From: Sphingomonas sp.
GTDB lineage: Bacteria > Pseudomonadota > Alphaproteobacteria > Sphingomonadales > Sphingomonadaceae
NCBI RefSeq assembly: GCF_017304635.1
Contig: NZ_JAFKMA010000005.1
Coordinates: forward strand, 210,487-274,486
DNA: 64,000 bases
Direction of reading: 5' to 3'
In this document: in pieces, positions 8,879-16,575 of the stretch
How positions within the stretch are numbered: position 1 is the first letter of the stretch
How the letters are laid out: every line of letters begins with the position of its first letter
The notes under the pieces: model-generated
The model's database searches: none
What the model saw: the letters and a program-made list of their open reading frames with translations, nothing else
Told to the model about the DNA's origin: nothing
Translations under genes and position numbers: made by a program

Positions 8879-9535
8879 ATGCTGGATCAGGAAGCGCAAC
8901 AAGCCGCCACGCAGCAATTGCGGGAGTTCGTCGACAAATATAGCGGCATGCGGATCCAGTCGACCAGCGCCAAGGTCGTGACCTACACCAACGGCCTCTA
9001 CAACGTCGACGGCAGCACCTGGGACCCCAAGATCGACGGCAAGAACTGGAAGCCGTTGCTCGAATTCTACGGCATCGGCGGCAATTGCTACGTCACCAGC
9101 CCGCTTCCGACGAAGCCGTCCAGCCATCCCGGTTTCAACGTTGGTGGACATATGACGCAGAACGACAAAGGCAGCGTCCCCACCGGCGGCCAATGCTACC
9201 TCATGCCGCTCTGTTCCTGGCACAACGGCAAGGCCAATGACGGTGTGCTGTTCTCGCACACGCAGACCAAGATGCTGCAGCTGTCGGGATATATGCAGGG
9301 CGAAGCGGTGGCGACCTTTCTCGCGCGCCTGCCGAGCGACGCGCCGCTATCGCTGGTCTTTCTCGACGAAGACGGCCTGTCGTACCGCAATATCGCCGAC
9401 GAGCCTGGGGCCGCGGCCCAAACGCTGGCCGCCGACGACGGCCCCAGCACGGCCGACAGTGGCCCATACGTGCTGCTGCGCCAGCACATTGATGGCGATA
9501 CGGTGACCTACACGATCGAGGACTCGCAATTCTAG
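8879..9535 (+). CDS. Unrecognised 218-residue protein with His/Cys-rich centre
   Basis: There is no signal peptide and no clear membrane segment. The start at 8879 has a good AGGGAGA ribosome site. The central part, about residues 60-125, contains GGNCYV, FNVGGHMT, QCYLMPLCSWHNGK and ANDGVLF. This spacing of His, Cys and His-Asn recalls degenerate HNH-type or zinc-binding folds, but no full HNH motif is present. The C-terminal third is acidic and ends in a beta-like VTYTIEDSQF. The neighbours (nucleoside transporter, small membrane protein) give no functional clue. It could be an accessory gene; I cannot name a family. Confidence 0.7.
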   Translation: MLDQEAQQAATQQLREFVDKYSGMRIQSTSAKVVTYTNGLYNVDGSTWDPKIDGKNWKPLLEFYGIGGNCYVTSPLPTKPSSHPGFNVGGHMTQNDKGSVPTGGQCYLMPLCSWHNGKANDGVLFSHTQTKMLQLSGYMQGEAVATFLARLPSDAPLSLVFLDEDGLSYRNIADEPGAAAQTLAADDGPSTADSGPYVLLRQHIDGDTVTYTIEDSQF

Positions 9536-9554
9536 CGGCGAACGGCGGTGGCCG

Positions 9555-9794
9555 TCACCGCCTGAACGCCAGCCGTATCAGCCCCACAACCGCGATCAGC
9601 GCCCAGGCGCTTTCCATGATGACCGCGGACAGGTTGAAATCGTGGCTGAGGCTGACCAGGATCAAGCTCGCGCCGAGCAGGTTGCCGACGAGCGCGATCG
9701 CCGACCGCGCGTCGATCCGGTCGGCGACGGTCGCGGCATAGGTCAGCAGGATCAGTGCGGTCCCGGCCAGTCCCGCCGCGTCGTAAGCAGTCAT
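9555..9794 (-). CDS. Small three-helix membrane protein (CBU_0592-like)
   Basis: 79 residues from ATG 9794. Three hydrophobic helices cover about residues 6-26, 32-50 and 58-77. The N-terminal pattern YDAAGLAGTALILLTYA resembles the small CBU_0592-type membrane family, for which no function is known. The start lies seven bases beyond the stop of the 3-hydroxyacyl-CoA dehydrogenase gene, so it is probably the last gene of that transcript. The track's longer form (to 9884) would sit inside the dehydrogenase gene. Confidence 0.65.
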   Translation of the reverse strand: MTAYDAAGLAGTALILLTYAATVADRIDARSAIALVGNLLGASLILVSLSHDFNLSAVIMESAWALIAVVGLIRLAFRR

Positions 9795-9801
9795 GCCGCG
9801 C

Positions 9802-10671
9802 TCATCGCGTCGGCACCGGTTCGGCGCCCGAATAATCGTAGAAGCCGCGCCCGGTCTTGCGGCCGTACCAGCCCGCCTCGACATATTTGACCAGCAGCGG
9901 GGCGGGGCGGAACTTGGGGTCGCCGGTGCCGTCGAACAGGACCCGCGTGATCTCCAGGCAGGTGTCGAGCCCGATGAAGTCGGCCAGCGTCAGCGGCCCC
10001 ATCGGGTGGTTGAGCCCGAGCTGGCAGGCGAGGTCGATGTCGCGGATCGTCGCGACGCCCTCGCCGAGCGCGAAGCACGCTTCGTTGAGCATCGGCATCA
10101 GGATGCGGTTGACGATGAAGCCCGGCGCGTCGTTGGCGCGCACCACCTGCTTGCCGAGCGCGGCGGCATAGGTCTCGATCGCCGCGACCGTGTCGTCGCT
10201 GGTGGCGAGGCCGCGGATGATCTCGATCAGGCCCATGACCGGCACCGGGTTGAAGAAGTGCACGCCGATGAACCGCTTCGGGTCGGGCGTCGCCTGTGCC
10301 AGCCGCGTGATCGGGATCGACGAGGTGTTGGACGCCAGGATCGTGGTGGCGCCCATGACCTTGCCGACCTCGGCGAAGATCGCGCGCTTGATCTCCTCGC
10401 GTTCGGTCGCGGCCTCGACGATCAGGCCGCATCTGCCCATCGCGGTCGGCCCGTCGATCGTCTCGATCCGCGCCAGCGCCTGGTCCATCGCCGCGGCGTC
10501 GAGCTTGCCCTTGTCGACGGCCCGGGCGAGCTGTCGGCCGATCCCGGCCTTGCCGGCGTCGGCGCGTTCCTTCGACACGTCGGCGAGCAGCACGTGATAG
10601 CCGGCCTGCGCCGTCACCTGGGCGATCCCCGCACCCATCTGTCCCGCCCCGATCACGCCGACGACCTGCAT
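9802..10671 (-). CDS. 3-hydroxybutyryl-CoA dehydrogenase
   Basis: 289 residues with a typical two-domain structure. The N-terminal Rossmann fold opens [28 protein letters not shown] follows near residue 116, and the catalytic histidine lies in [12 protein letters not shown] near residue 138. The C-terminal helical domain has [16 protein letters not shown]. It oxidises 3-hydroxyacyl-CoA, probably short chain, with NAD. The product acetoacetyl-CoA connects to PHA turnover at 35-37 kb. It could equally serve a phenylacetate or fatty-acid pathway (PaaH/FadB2 type). Confidence 0.9.
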   Translation of the reverse strand: MQVVGVIGAGQMGAGIAQVTAQAGYHVLLADVSKERADAGKAGIGRQLARAVDKGKLDAAAMDQALARIETIDGPTAMGRCGLIVEAATEREEIKRAIFAEVGKVMGATTILASNTSSIPITRLAQATPDPKRFIGVHFFNPVPVMGLIEIIRGLATSDDTVAAIETYAAALGKQVVRANDAPGFIVNRILMPMLNEACFALGEGVATIRDIDLACQLGLNHPMGPLTLADFIGLDTCLEITRVLFDGTGDPKFRPAPLLVKYVEAGWYGRKTGRGFYDYSGAEPVPTR

Positions 10672-10720
10672 TGCTTGCTCCCGAAAGTTCAGTCGGTTGC
10701 CCTAGCCGGGGGCGCGGGCG

Positions 10721-11494
10721 TCAGTCCAGCCGGCGGCAGTCGTATGCGGTGGTGAGGTACGGGAACACGACCTCGTCCCGCTCGGCCAGGTTGGGGGTGC
10801 GCGCGATCAGGTCGCGGACCTCGGCGACGACCTCGGCCTTGGTCGACTCGGGCAAGGCGGCGATGAAGCTGGTCGACAGCGTCCGGCCGACGATCACGTC
10901 CTCCGGCGTGCCGCGATGCTCGTAGCGCAACCGTGTCTCGTGCAGCGGCGTGAAGCCGGGGGCGGGGAAGGGCGCGCGCCACGCCGCCTCGCTCTCGCGC
11001 GGAGCGTCGTCCTGATGGCGGTTGGTGATCGCGGACAGTTCGGCGACCCACGGCACGCTGGTGTCGCGCACGTTCCAGATCAGCCCGAGCGTGCCGCCGG
11101 GGCGCAGCACACGGTGGAACTCGGTGACGACACCGGCGGTCGCGAACCAGTGGAAGGCGGTCGCGCAGACCACCGCATCGACGCTGGCATCGCCGAGCGG
11201 CAGGCGGTCGGCGGGGGCGACGATCGTGCGCACCGCGGGCAACGCGACGTGGAGTTCGCGCAGCATCTCCGCCACCGGATCGATCGCGACGACCTCGGCC
11301 CCGATCGCCGCGAGCAAAGCGGTGAACTTGCCGGTACCCGCGCCGACCTCCGCCACCACGCTCCCCGCACCGACGCCGAGCCGGTCGTGCAGCCAGTCCC
11401 CGACCGCGGCGGGATAGCCCGGCCGGCTGGTCGCATAGACACCGGCGCCGCGCGCGAAGCCGGTTCCGGCGACCGGATTGACCGATCCGCTCAC
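10721..11494 (-). CDS. SAM-dependent methyltransferase in the egt cluster
   Basis: 257 residues from a GTG start at 11494 whose GTGA overlaps the egtD stop, so it is translationally coupled. Motif I is AEVGAGTGKF near residue 49, motif II VVAIDPVAEM, and the signature CATAFHWF near 115 is typical of small-molecule (Methyltransf_11) enzymes of the trans-aconitate/YafE type. LRPGGTLGLIWNVRD follows. The substrate is unknown. Coupling to the hercynine synthase gene raises the possibility of a role near ergothioneine, but operon position alone does not show it. Confidence 0.85.
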   Translation of the reverse strand: MSGSVNPVAGTGFARGAGVYATSRPGYPAAVGDWLHDRLGVGAGSVVAEVGAGTGKFTALLAAIGAEVVAIDPVAEMLRELHVALPAVRTIVAPADRLPLGDASVDAVVCATAFHWFATAGVVTEFHRVLRPGGTLGLIWNVRDTSVPWVAELSAITNRHQDDAPRESEAAWRAPFPAPGFTPLHETRLRYEHRGTPEDVIVGRTLSTSFIAALPESTKAEVVAEVRDLIARTPNLAERDEVVFPYLTTAYDCRRLD

Positions 11495-12468
11495 GGCGCG
11501 GGACGCGGCGCCTGCGCCTCGGCCAGATACAGCGCGAACTGGTCGGCGGGGTCGGTCCACTCGGCGATCGGCGTCCAGCCGCCCGCGCGCAGCAATATGC
11601 GCGCATCGCGGGGGCCGTATTTGTGGCTGTTCTCGGTGTGGATCGTCTCACCCGCGGCGATCGTGAAGGGGCGGCCCTCGATGGTGAAGGCGACGTCGCG
11701 CGTCGCCTCCAGGTGCATCTCGATCCGCGCGCGGTCGTCGTTCCAGATCGCGCGGTGGCGGAACGCCTCGACCGGGATCGTGCCGTCGAGCTCGCGATTG
11801 ATCCGTTCGAGCAGGTTGAGGTTGAACGCCGCGGTCACGCCGGCCGCATCGTCATAGGCGCGCTCGAGCACTGCGTGATCCTTGATCCGGTCCATTCCGA
11901 TCAGCAGCATCGCCCCTTCCCCGAGCGACTGGCGCATCGCGCGCAGCAGGTCGGTCGACGACAGCGGGATCATGTTGCCGATGGTCGAACCGGGAAAGAA
12001 GCCGAGCTTGGGGAACGCGGCAATCCCGGCGGGCAGCTTCAGCGGTTGCAGGAAATCGGCTTCGAGTGGCTGGACCGCGAGGTCCGGGAACCGCGCCGCG
12101 AGCGCCCGCGACGATTCACGCAGGAAATCGCCCGATATGTCGATCGGCACATAAGCGGCGGGCGCGACCGCTTCGAGCAGCAGCGGCGTCTTGGTCGAGG
12201 ATCCCGATCCGAACTCGACCACCGCGCGGCCCGGCCCGACGCGCGCGGCGATCTCGCCGGCCTTGTCGCGGAGCAACGCCGTCTCGGTCCGCGTCGGATA
12301 ATATTCCGGCAGGTCGGTGATCGCCTCGAACAGTTCCGACCCGCGCCGGTCGTAGAACCACCGCGCCGGGATCGCGCGTGGCCGCCGCGTCAGCCCGTCG
12401 ATCACGTCGGCGCGAAACGCCGGGTCGGCGAAGCTGCGCGTGCCGTCCTCGATTTCCTGTTTCAGCAC
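11491..12468 (-). CDS. egtD: L-histidine N-alpha-methyltransferase
   Basis: 325 residues. EgtD trimethylates histidine to hercynine with three SAM, the first step of ergothioneine synthesis. Family motifs are IPARWFYDRRGSELFEAIT near residue 35, YYPTRTE, the SAM loop VEFGSGSSTKTPLLL and FFPGSTIGN near residue 175. The GTG start at 12468 has GAGGA seven bases upstream. The open frame continues in frame into the neighbouring palindromic repeat (adding GSRFRGND), which is judged not part of the gene. egtB lies upstream beyond that repeat. Confidence 0.95.
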   Translation of the reverse strand: MLKQEIEDGTRSFADPAFRADVIDGLTRRPRAIPARWFYDRRGSELFEAITDLPEYYPTRTETALLRDKAGEIAARVGPGRAVVEFGSGSSTKTPLLLEAVAPAAYVPIDISGDFLRESSRALAARFPDLAVQPLEADFLQPLKLPAGIAAFPKLGFFPGSTIGNMIPLSSTDLLRAMRQSLGEGAMLLIGMDRIKDHAVLERAYDDAAGVTAAFNLNLLERINRELDGTIPVEAFRHRAIWNDDRARIEMHLEATRDVAFTIEGRPFTIAAGETIHTENSHKYGPRDARILLRAGGWTPIAEWTDPADQFALYLAEAQAPRPAP

Positions 12469-12485
12469 GGCCGCATCCTCTTGTT

Positions 12486-12575
12486 CGTCATTCCCGCGAA
12501 AGCGGGAACCCATCTCCTGCGCGTGCTACTCGGTGAAACGGCGGGAGATGGGCCCCCGCTTTCGCGGGGGTGACG
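12486..12575. repeat. Palindromic repeat, family A copy 1
   Basis: A 90-base element between egtB and egtD. The outer arms are CGTCATTCCCGCGAAAGCGG and CCGCTTTCGCGGGGGTGACG; an inner pair GGGAGATGGG/CCCATCTCC extends the fold. Related copies lie at 25901, 53409 and 55988. The rightmost in-frame reading of egtD would translate part of it. Confidence 0.85.
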
Positions 12576-12589
12576 GACCGGAGAATGCA

Positions 12590-13849
12590 TCAGATGTCCT
12601 TGGCGAGCCGGACGCCGGTGAATTGCCAGCGTTGGTGGGGGTAGAAGAAGTTGCGATAACAGGCGCGGACATGGCCGCGTGGCGTCGCGCACGATCCGCC
12701 GCGCAGGACGAACTGCCCGCTCATGAACTTGCCGTTATATTCGCCGACCGCGCCGTCGCAGGGTTTGAAGCCGGGATAGGGGCGATACGCGCTGCCGGTC
12801 CATTCCCACACGTCGCCGAAGAAAGCGGGACCGCCGGGCGACGGGCGCGGCTCGACCGGGCCGGCCGTGTCGAGCTGGTTGCCGCCGTCGGGATCATGGC
12901 TCGCGGCGGCGGCTTCCCATTCGAACTCGGTCGGCAGGCGCGCGCCGGCCCAACTGGCGAAGGCATCGGCCTCGAAGAAGCTGACATGCGTGACCGGAGC
13001 GGCGGGGTCGATCGGCCGGCGCCCGTCGAGCCCGAACCGAGTCCACGCGCCATCGCGCTGCTCCCAATAGAGCGGCGCGACGATACCCTCGCGCTGCACC
13101 CACGCCCAGCCGTCCGACAGCCAGTGGCGCGGGTCGGCATAGCCGCCATCGGCGATGAAGGCCGCCCACTCGCCGTTGGTCACGGTGCGGTCGGCGATGG
13201 CGTGCGGCGTGAGCAATGCGTCGTGGCGCGGCCCCTCGCAATCGAACGCGAAGTTGGGATCGTCATGCCCGATCCGCACGATCCCGCCATGATGCTCGAT
13301 CCAGCCGATCGGCCCCGGCATCGCCACCGGAACTTTCGGCGCGCCCGGCCACACCGCCGGCTCGATCGGATTTTCGGACATCAGGTGGAGGATGTCGGTC
13401 AGCAGCAATTCCTGATGCTGTTCCTCGTGATGGCATCCCAGCCGCACCAGCTCGCGCGCCGCCTCGGGCAGAGCGGGCAGCGCCTCGGCCAGCGCCGCAT
13501 CGACATGCGCGCGATAGGCGAGCACCTCGGCCAGGCTCGGCCGTGTCACCATCCCGCGGCGACCGCGCGCGTGGCGGCGGCCTTCGGCCTCGTAATAGCT
13601 GTTGAACAGGAACGGGAAGCGCTCGTCGTGCAACGCGTAGCCGGGCACGAAATCGCGCAGCACGAACGTCTCGAAGAACCAGGTCGTGTGCGCGAGGTGC
13701 CATTTGGCGGGCGATGCATCGTCCATCGACTGGACCGTGGCATCGGCATCCGACAGTGGCGCGGCGAGCGCTTCGGTCAGCGCGCGAACGCCGGCCAGGC
13801 GCTGACCAAGCGCTTCGGACGACGGCGACAGGCCCAGCCGGGTTCGCAT
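12590..13849 (-). CDS. egtB: Ergothioneine biosynthesis sulfoxide synthase EgtB
   Basis: 419 residues. EgtB is a non-haem iron oxygenase that joins hercynine to a thiol donor to give the sulfoxide precursor of ergothioneine. The N-terminal DinB-like domain carries the iron site as HHEEQHQE (the H-x3-H-x-E pattern, near residue 140), with AKWHLAHTTWFFE earlier. The C-terminal formylglycine-generating-enzyme-like domain shows RLPTEFEWEAAA, GDVWEWTGSAY, FVLRGGSCATP and FYPHQRWQFTGVRLA. With egtD downstream this makes the core pathway; egtC- and egtE-like genes are not in the window, which is common in proteobacteria. Confidence 0.95.
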   Translation of the reverse strand: MRTRLGLSPSSEALGQRLAGVRALTEALAAPLSDADATVQSMDDASPAKWHLAHTTWFFETFVLRDFVPGYALHDERFPFLFNSYYEAEGRRHARGRRGMVTRPSLAEVLAYRAHVDAALAEALPALPEAARELVRLGCHHEEQHQELLLTDILHLMSENPIEPAVWPGAPKVPVAMPGPIGWIEHHGGIVRIGHDDPNFAFDCEGPRHDALLTPHAIADRTVTNGEWAAFIADGGYADPRHWLSDGWAWVQREGIVAPLYWEQRDGAWTRFGLDGRRPIDPAAPVTHVSFFEADAFASWAGARLPTEFEWEAAAASHDPDGGNQLDTAGPVEPRPSPGGPAFFGDVWEWTGSAYRPYPGFKPCDGAVGEYNGKFMSGQFVLRGGSCATPRGHVRACYRNFFYPHQRWQFTGVRLAKDI

Positions 13850-13916
13850 TATGTTCTCCCCGTAAGGCCGATGTGACGCGACCGCAATGATCGAGATTAC
13901 ATGCCCGGAAAAAGAA

Positions 13917-14471
13917 TCAGCGAGACGCGCCGGGCACCCAGAGAACGTCGCCGGCCGCCGTTTGGTTCACCTGGCGTGCGGCGACAAAGAGCCAATCGCT
14001 CAATCGGTTGACGTAGCGCAGCGCCTGCGCGTTGAGCGGGGCGTCGGCATGGGCGGCAACCGCGCTGCGCTCGGCCCGGCGGGCGATGGTGCGGGCGAGG
14101 TGGAGGTGCGCGGCGAGCGGATGGCCGCCCGGCAGGATGAAGCTGGTCAGCGGCGCGAGCGACGCGTTCATCGCATCGATCTCCGCCTCCAGCCGATCGA
14201 CCTGCGCGGCGGTGATGCGCAGCGCGCCATCGATCCCGCCGGGCGTCGCCAGGTCGGCGCCGAGGTCGAACAGGTCGTTCTGGATCCGCTGCAACGCGGC
14301 GGCGATGTCATGGTCGGCGAGCGTCGCCGCGATGCCGATCGCGCTGTTGGCCTCGTCGACATCGCCGATCGCCGCCATCCGCGTATCGGCCTTCGACACG
14401 CGCGATCCGTCGACCAGGCCGGTCGTGCCGTCGTCGCCGGTTCGCGTGTAGATCTTGTTGAGTTTGACCAT
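13917..14471 (-). CDS. Cob(I)alamin adenosyltransferase, PduO type
   Basis: 184 residues from ATG 14471. The N-terminal KIYTRTGDDGTTGLVDG is the ATP-binding signature of PduO-type enzymes; ADVDEANS-type GDVDEANSAIG and the C-terminal RYVNRLSDWLFVAAR complete it. It adenosylates cob(I)alamin to adenosylcobalamin, the cofactor of methylmalonyl-CoA mutase encoded at 48144-50282. No B12 riboswitch is seen upstream; a strong inverted repeat (family E) lies just before the start. Confidence 0.93.
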   Translation of the reverse strand: MVKLNKIYTRTGDDGTTGLVDGSRVSKADTRMAAIGDVDEANSAIGIAATLADHDIAAALQRIQNDLFDLGADLATPGGIDGALRITAAQVDRLEAEIDAMNASLAPLTSFILPGGHPLAAHLHLARTIARRAERSAVAAHADAPLNAQALRYVNRLSDWLFVAARQVNQTAAGDVLWVPGASR

Positions 14472-14480
14472 CTTAGATTT

Positions 14481-14562
14481 GCGGTGCCAGCCCGCTCCCC
14501 CGCCCGACCACCCAGACATCGTATTCTATGGGCGGTCGGGCGGGGGAGCGGGCCGGTACCGC
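14481..14562. repeat. Long inverted repeat, family E copy 1
   Basis: Arms at 14481-14509 and 14534-14562 are complementary at 27 of 29 positions (core CCCGCTCCCCCGCCCGACC against its complement), around an AT-richer loop. A sister copy at 36741-36816 has paired changes in both arms. It lies between the HIG1-like gene and the adenosyltransferase gene, so it would be transcribed as a hairpin if the genes form one operon. Confidence 0.85.
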
Positions 14563-14585
14563 CGTGCGCGCGAGCGCACCCAACA

Positions 14586-14816
14586 TCAGCTATGATTACC
14601 GGCGAGGAACAGGATCAGCACGACGATCAGGATCGCCGCGGCCTGGAAGAAGATGCGGAACTGCATCGCCTTGTTCGACTTGAGCGACGCCTGGCTCGGG
14701 CCGTCGCCGTGGACCTCCTCGCTCGCATTCTTGAGGAAGTTGACGACGCCGTAGACGAGCGCGGCGACCGTCGCGAGCATCGCCGCGAGCAGCAGGATGG
14801 CGAGGAAGGTGTTCAT
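14586..14816 (-). CDS. Twin transmembrane helix protein, HIG1-like
   Basis: 76 residues: a first helix at about 4-27, a charged loop with NFLKNASEE and SLKSNKAMQFRIFFQA, and a second helix at about 54-72. The SNKAMQFR stretch next to the second helix matches HIG1-domain small membrane proteins, whose mitochondrial relatives assist cytochrome oxidase. The bacterial role is not established. It follows gluQRS by nine bases. Confidence 0.85.
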   Translation of the reverse strand: MNTFLAILLLAAMLATVAALVYGVVNFLKNASEEVHGDGPSQASLKSNKAMQFRIFFQAAAILIVVLILFLAGNHS

Positions 14817-14825
14817 GGCGCTTAT

Positions 14826-15695
14826 CTAGTCGCTCGCATATCCGTTGGGAAGGTCGCCGGCGCGCAACGCATCGGCCAGTTCGCGGCCGTCCGGATAGGT
14901 CGCGCGCAGGTCGGCGAGCGTCGGCGCGCCGTGGCGCTTGGCGAGGCGCGCGCCGTCGGTCCCGACCAGCAACGGATGGTGGCGATAGGTCGGCGTCGAC
15001 AGCCCGAGCATCGCTTGCAGCAGGCGGTGGACATGCGTCGCCTCGAACAAATCGCGTCCGCGCACGACGTGGCTGACGCCCTGCGCCGCGTCGTCGACCG
15101 TCACCGCCAGATGATAGCTCGCCGGCGCGTCCTTGCGCCACAGCACGACGTCGCCCGCGGCGAACGGCCAGGCGGTCTGCTCGCCCGCGATCTCGTCCTG
15201 CCAGCCGATCCCGAAATACGGCGCGAAGGCATTCTCCAGGTCGAGCCGCCACGCGAACGGCTCATCGCGGGCCAGTCGCTTCATCACGTCCTGCGGCTTG
15301 CGGTGGCGGCATTTGACGGGATGCGGTGGCGGCCGGTCGCCGGCGTGCGGGGCCGAGCCAGCGGCGGCGATGTCGGCCTCGATCTCGGCGCGGGTGCAGA
15401 AGCAGCGATAGGTGTGGCCGGTCGCGTGCAGCTTCTCGAGCGCCTCGGCATAGAGCGGCACGCGTGCGGACTGGAAGGTCGGCGGCTCGTCCCAGCCCAG
15501 CCTGAGCCACGCCAGGTCGTCGAGGATGCCTTGGACATGCTCCGGCCGCGACCGCGTGCCGTCGATATCCTCGATCCGCAACAGGAACCGGCCTCCTTCG
15601 GCGCGGGCGCGATCGTGTGCCTGGATCGCCGACCAGGCGTGGCCGAGGTGCAGCCGCCCGGTCGGACTCGGCGCGAACCGGCTGGTTATCAACAC
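14826..15695 (-). CDS. gluQ: Glutamyl-Q tRNA(Asp) synthetase
   Basis: 289 residues. It is a truncated glutamyl-tRNA synthetase that activates glutamate and attaches it to queuosine in tRNA(Asp). The N-terminal RFAPSPTGRLHLGHAWSA holds the HIGH-like motif. A zinc-site region with CFCTRAEIEAD and CRHRK follows near residues 98-140. GARLAKRHGAPTLADLR near 245 is the KMSKS-like end. The anticodon-binding domain is absent, as expected. The enzyme fits with the queuosine-precursor transporter at 5871-6557. Confidence 0.94.
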   Translation of the reverse strand: MLITSRFAPSPTGRLHLGHAWSAIQAHDRARAEGGRFLLRIEDIDGTRSRPEHVQGILDDLAWLRLGWDEPPTFQSARVPLYAEALEKLHATGHTYRCFCTRAEIEADIAAAGSAPHAGDRPPPHPVKCRHRKPQDVMKRLARDEPFAWRLDLENAFAPYFGIGWQDEIAGEQTAWPFAAGDVVLWRKDAPASYHLAVTVDDAAQGVSHVVRGRDLFEATHVHRLLQAMLGLSTPTYRHHPLLVGTDGARLAKRHGAPTLADLRATYPDGRELADALRAGDLPNGYASD

Positions 15696-15799
15696 CGGCG
15701 GCCCGCCGACCCTTGACCGCGAGTCACGCGCTGTGCTGTCATCATGGCGTCATTCTGATCGGCTTTGAGCCGGTTGGAAAGCAAAGGGGGGCGTTTCGT

Positions 15800-16366
15800 A
15801 TGTTCCATCCCGACCTGATGCGGCATCCGGACAGTTGCCCGGCGCTGGTGCTGAACGCGGATTACACCCCGCTCAGTTACTATCCCCTGTCCGTCTGGCC
15901 GTGGCAGACCGCCGTCAAGGCGGTCTTTTTGGATCGGGTCGACATCGTCTCGCATTACGAGCGCGAGGTGCGCAGCCCCAATTTCGCGCTCAAGCTGCCC
16001 TCGGTCATCGCGCTCAAGCAATATGTCCGGCCGAGCCAGTTCCCCGCCTTCACGCGGTTCAACCTGTTCCTGCGCGACAAGTTCGCGTGCCAGTATTGCG
16101 GCACGGGCAAGGACCTGACCTTCGATCACGTCATCCCGCGCGCCTATGGCGGGCGCACGACGTGGGAGAATGTCGCGACCGCCTGCGCCCCCTGCAACCT
16201 GCGCAAGGGCGGCCGCACCCCGCGCGAGGCGAAGATGCCGCTCCACGTCGAGCCGATCCGCCCGACGAGCTGGCAATTGCAGGAACACGGCCGCGCCTTC
16301 CCGCCCAACTACCTCCACGACACGTGGCACGACTGGCTCTATTGGGACATCGAGCTGGAGGCTTGA
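15800..16366 (+). CDS. HNH endonuclease family protein
   Basis: 188 residues starting ATG 15800 behind AAGGGGGG. The C-terminal half holds a complete HNH zinc-finger fold: CQYCG at about 102-106, DHVIPRAYGG near 116, ENVATACAPCN near 130. The N-terminal part ALVLNADYTPLSYYPLSVW is the conserved leader of a widespread single-gene family found across alphaproteobacteria and cyanobacteria. It is probably a chromosomal housekeeping or repair nuclease rather than a restriction enzyme, since no modification genes are near. Confidence 0.9.
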   Translation: MFHPDLMRHPDSCPALVLNADYTPLSYYPLSVWPWQTAVKAVFLDRVDIVSHYEREVRSPNFALKLPSVIALKQYVRPSQFPAFTRFNLFLRDKFACQYCGTGKDLTFDHVIPRAYGGRTTWENVATACAPCNLRKGGRTPREAKMPLHVEPIRPTSWQLQEHGRAFPPNYLHDTWHDWLYWDIELEA

Positions 16367-16508
16367 AAGCGGGTCGGAATTTCGCCCATGCGGGCCTGCA
16401 AAACGCGATGCCCTGTGCTCCGGTGCTCACGTGCCGAAAGCACGCTGCGCTCCGGTGCTCGACCATCACGTTTTTCGGCGCCGCCTGAGCGAAATTCCGA
16501 CCCGCTTT
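16366..16508. repeat. Long hairpin element with 20-bp perfect arms
   Basis: A perfect 20-base inverted repeat (16366-16385 and 16489-16508, AAAGCGGGTCGGAATTTCGC and complement) encloses 103 bases that contain the direct repeat CTCCGGTGCTC twice. The left arm begins at the last base of the HNH gene's stop codon. It is not like the other repeat families here. It may be a mobile mini-element (MITE-like) or a strong hairpin between the HNH gene and ppc. There is no run of T. Confidence 0.8.
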
Positions 16509-16575
16509 ATGGCGCTCAGCGACTGCAGATTTGCAAACGATTGACCCATCTCACGCCGCAGTGCAGCATCCCGAC

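Noticed and set aside
12469-12513. egtD start at the ATG 12513
   Set aside because: Adds residues translated from the family A palindrome; a GTG with a good ribosome site follows it.
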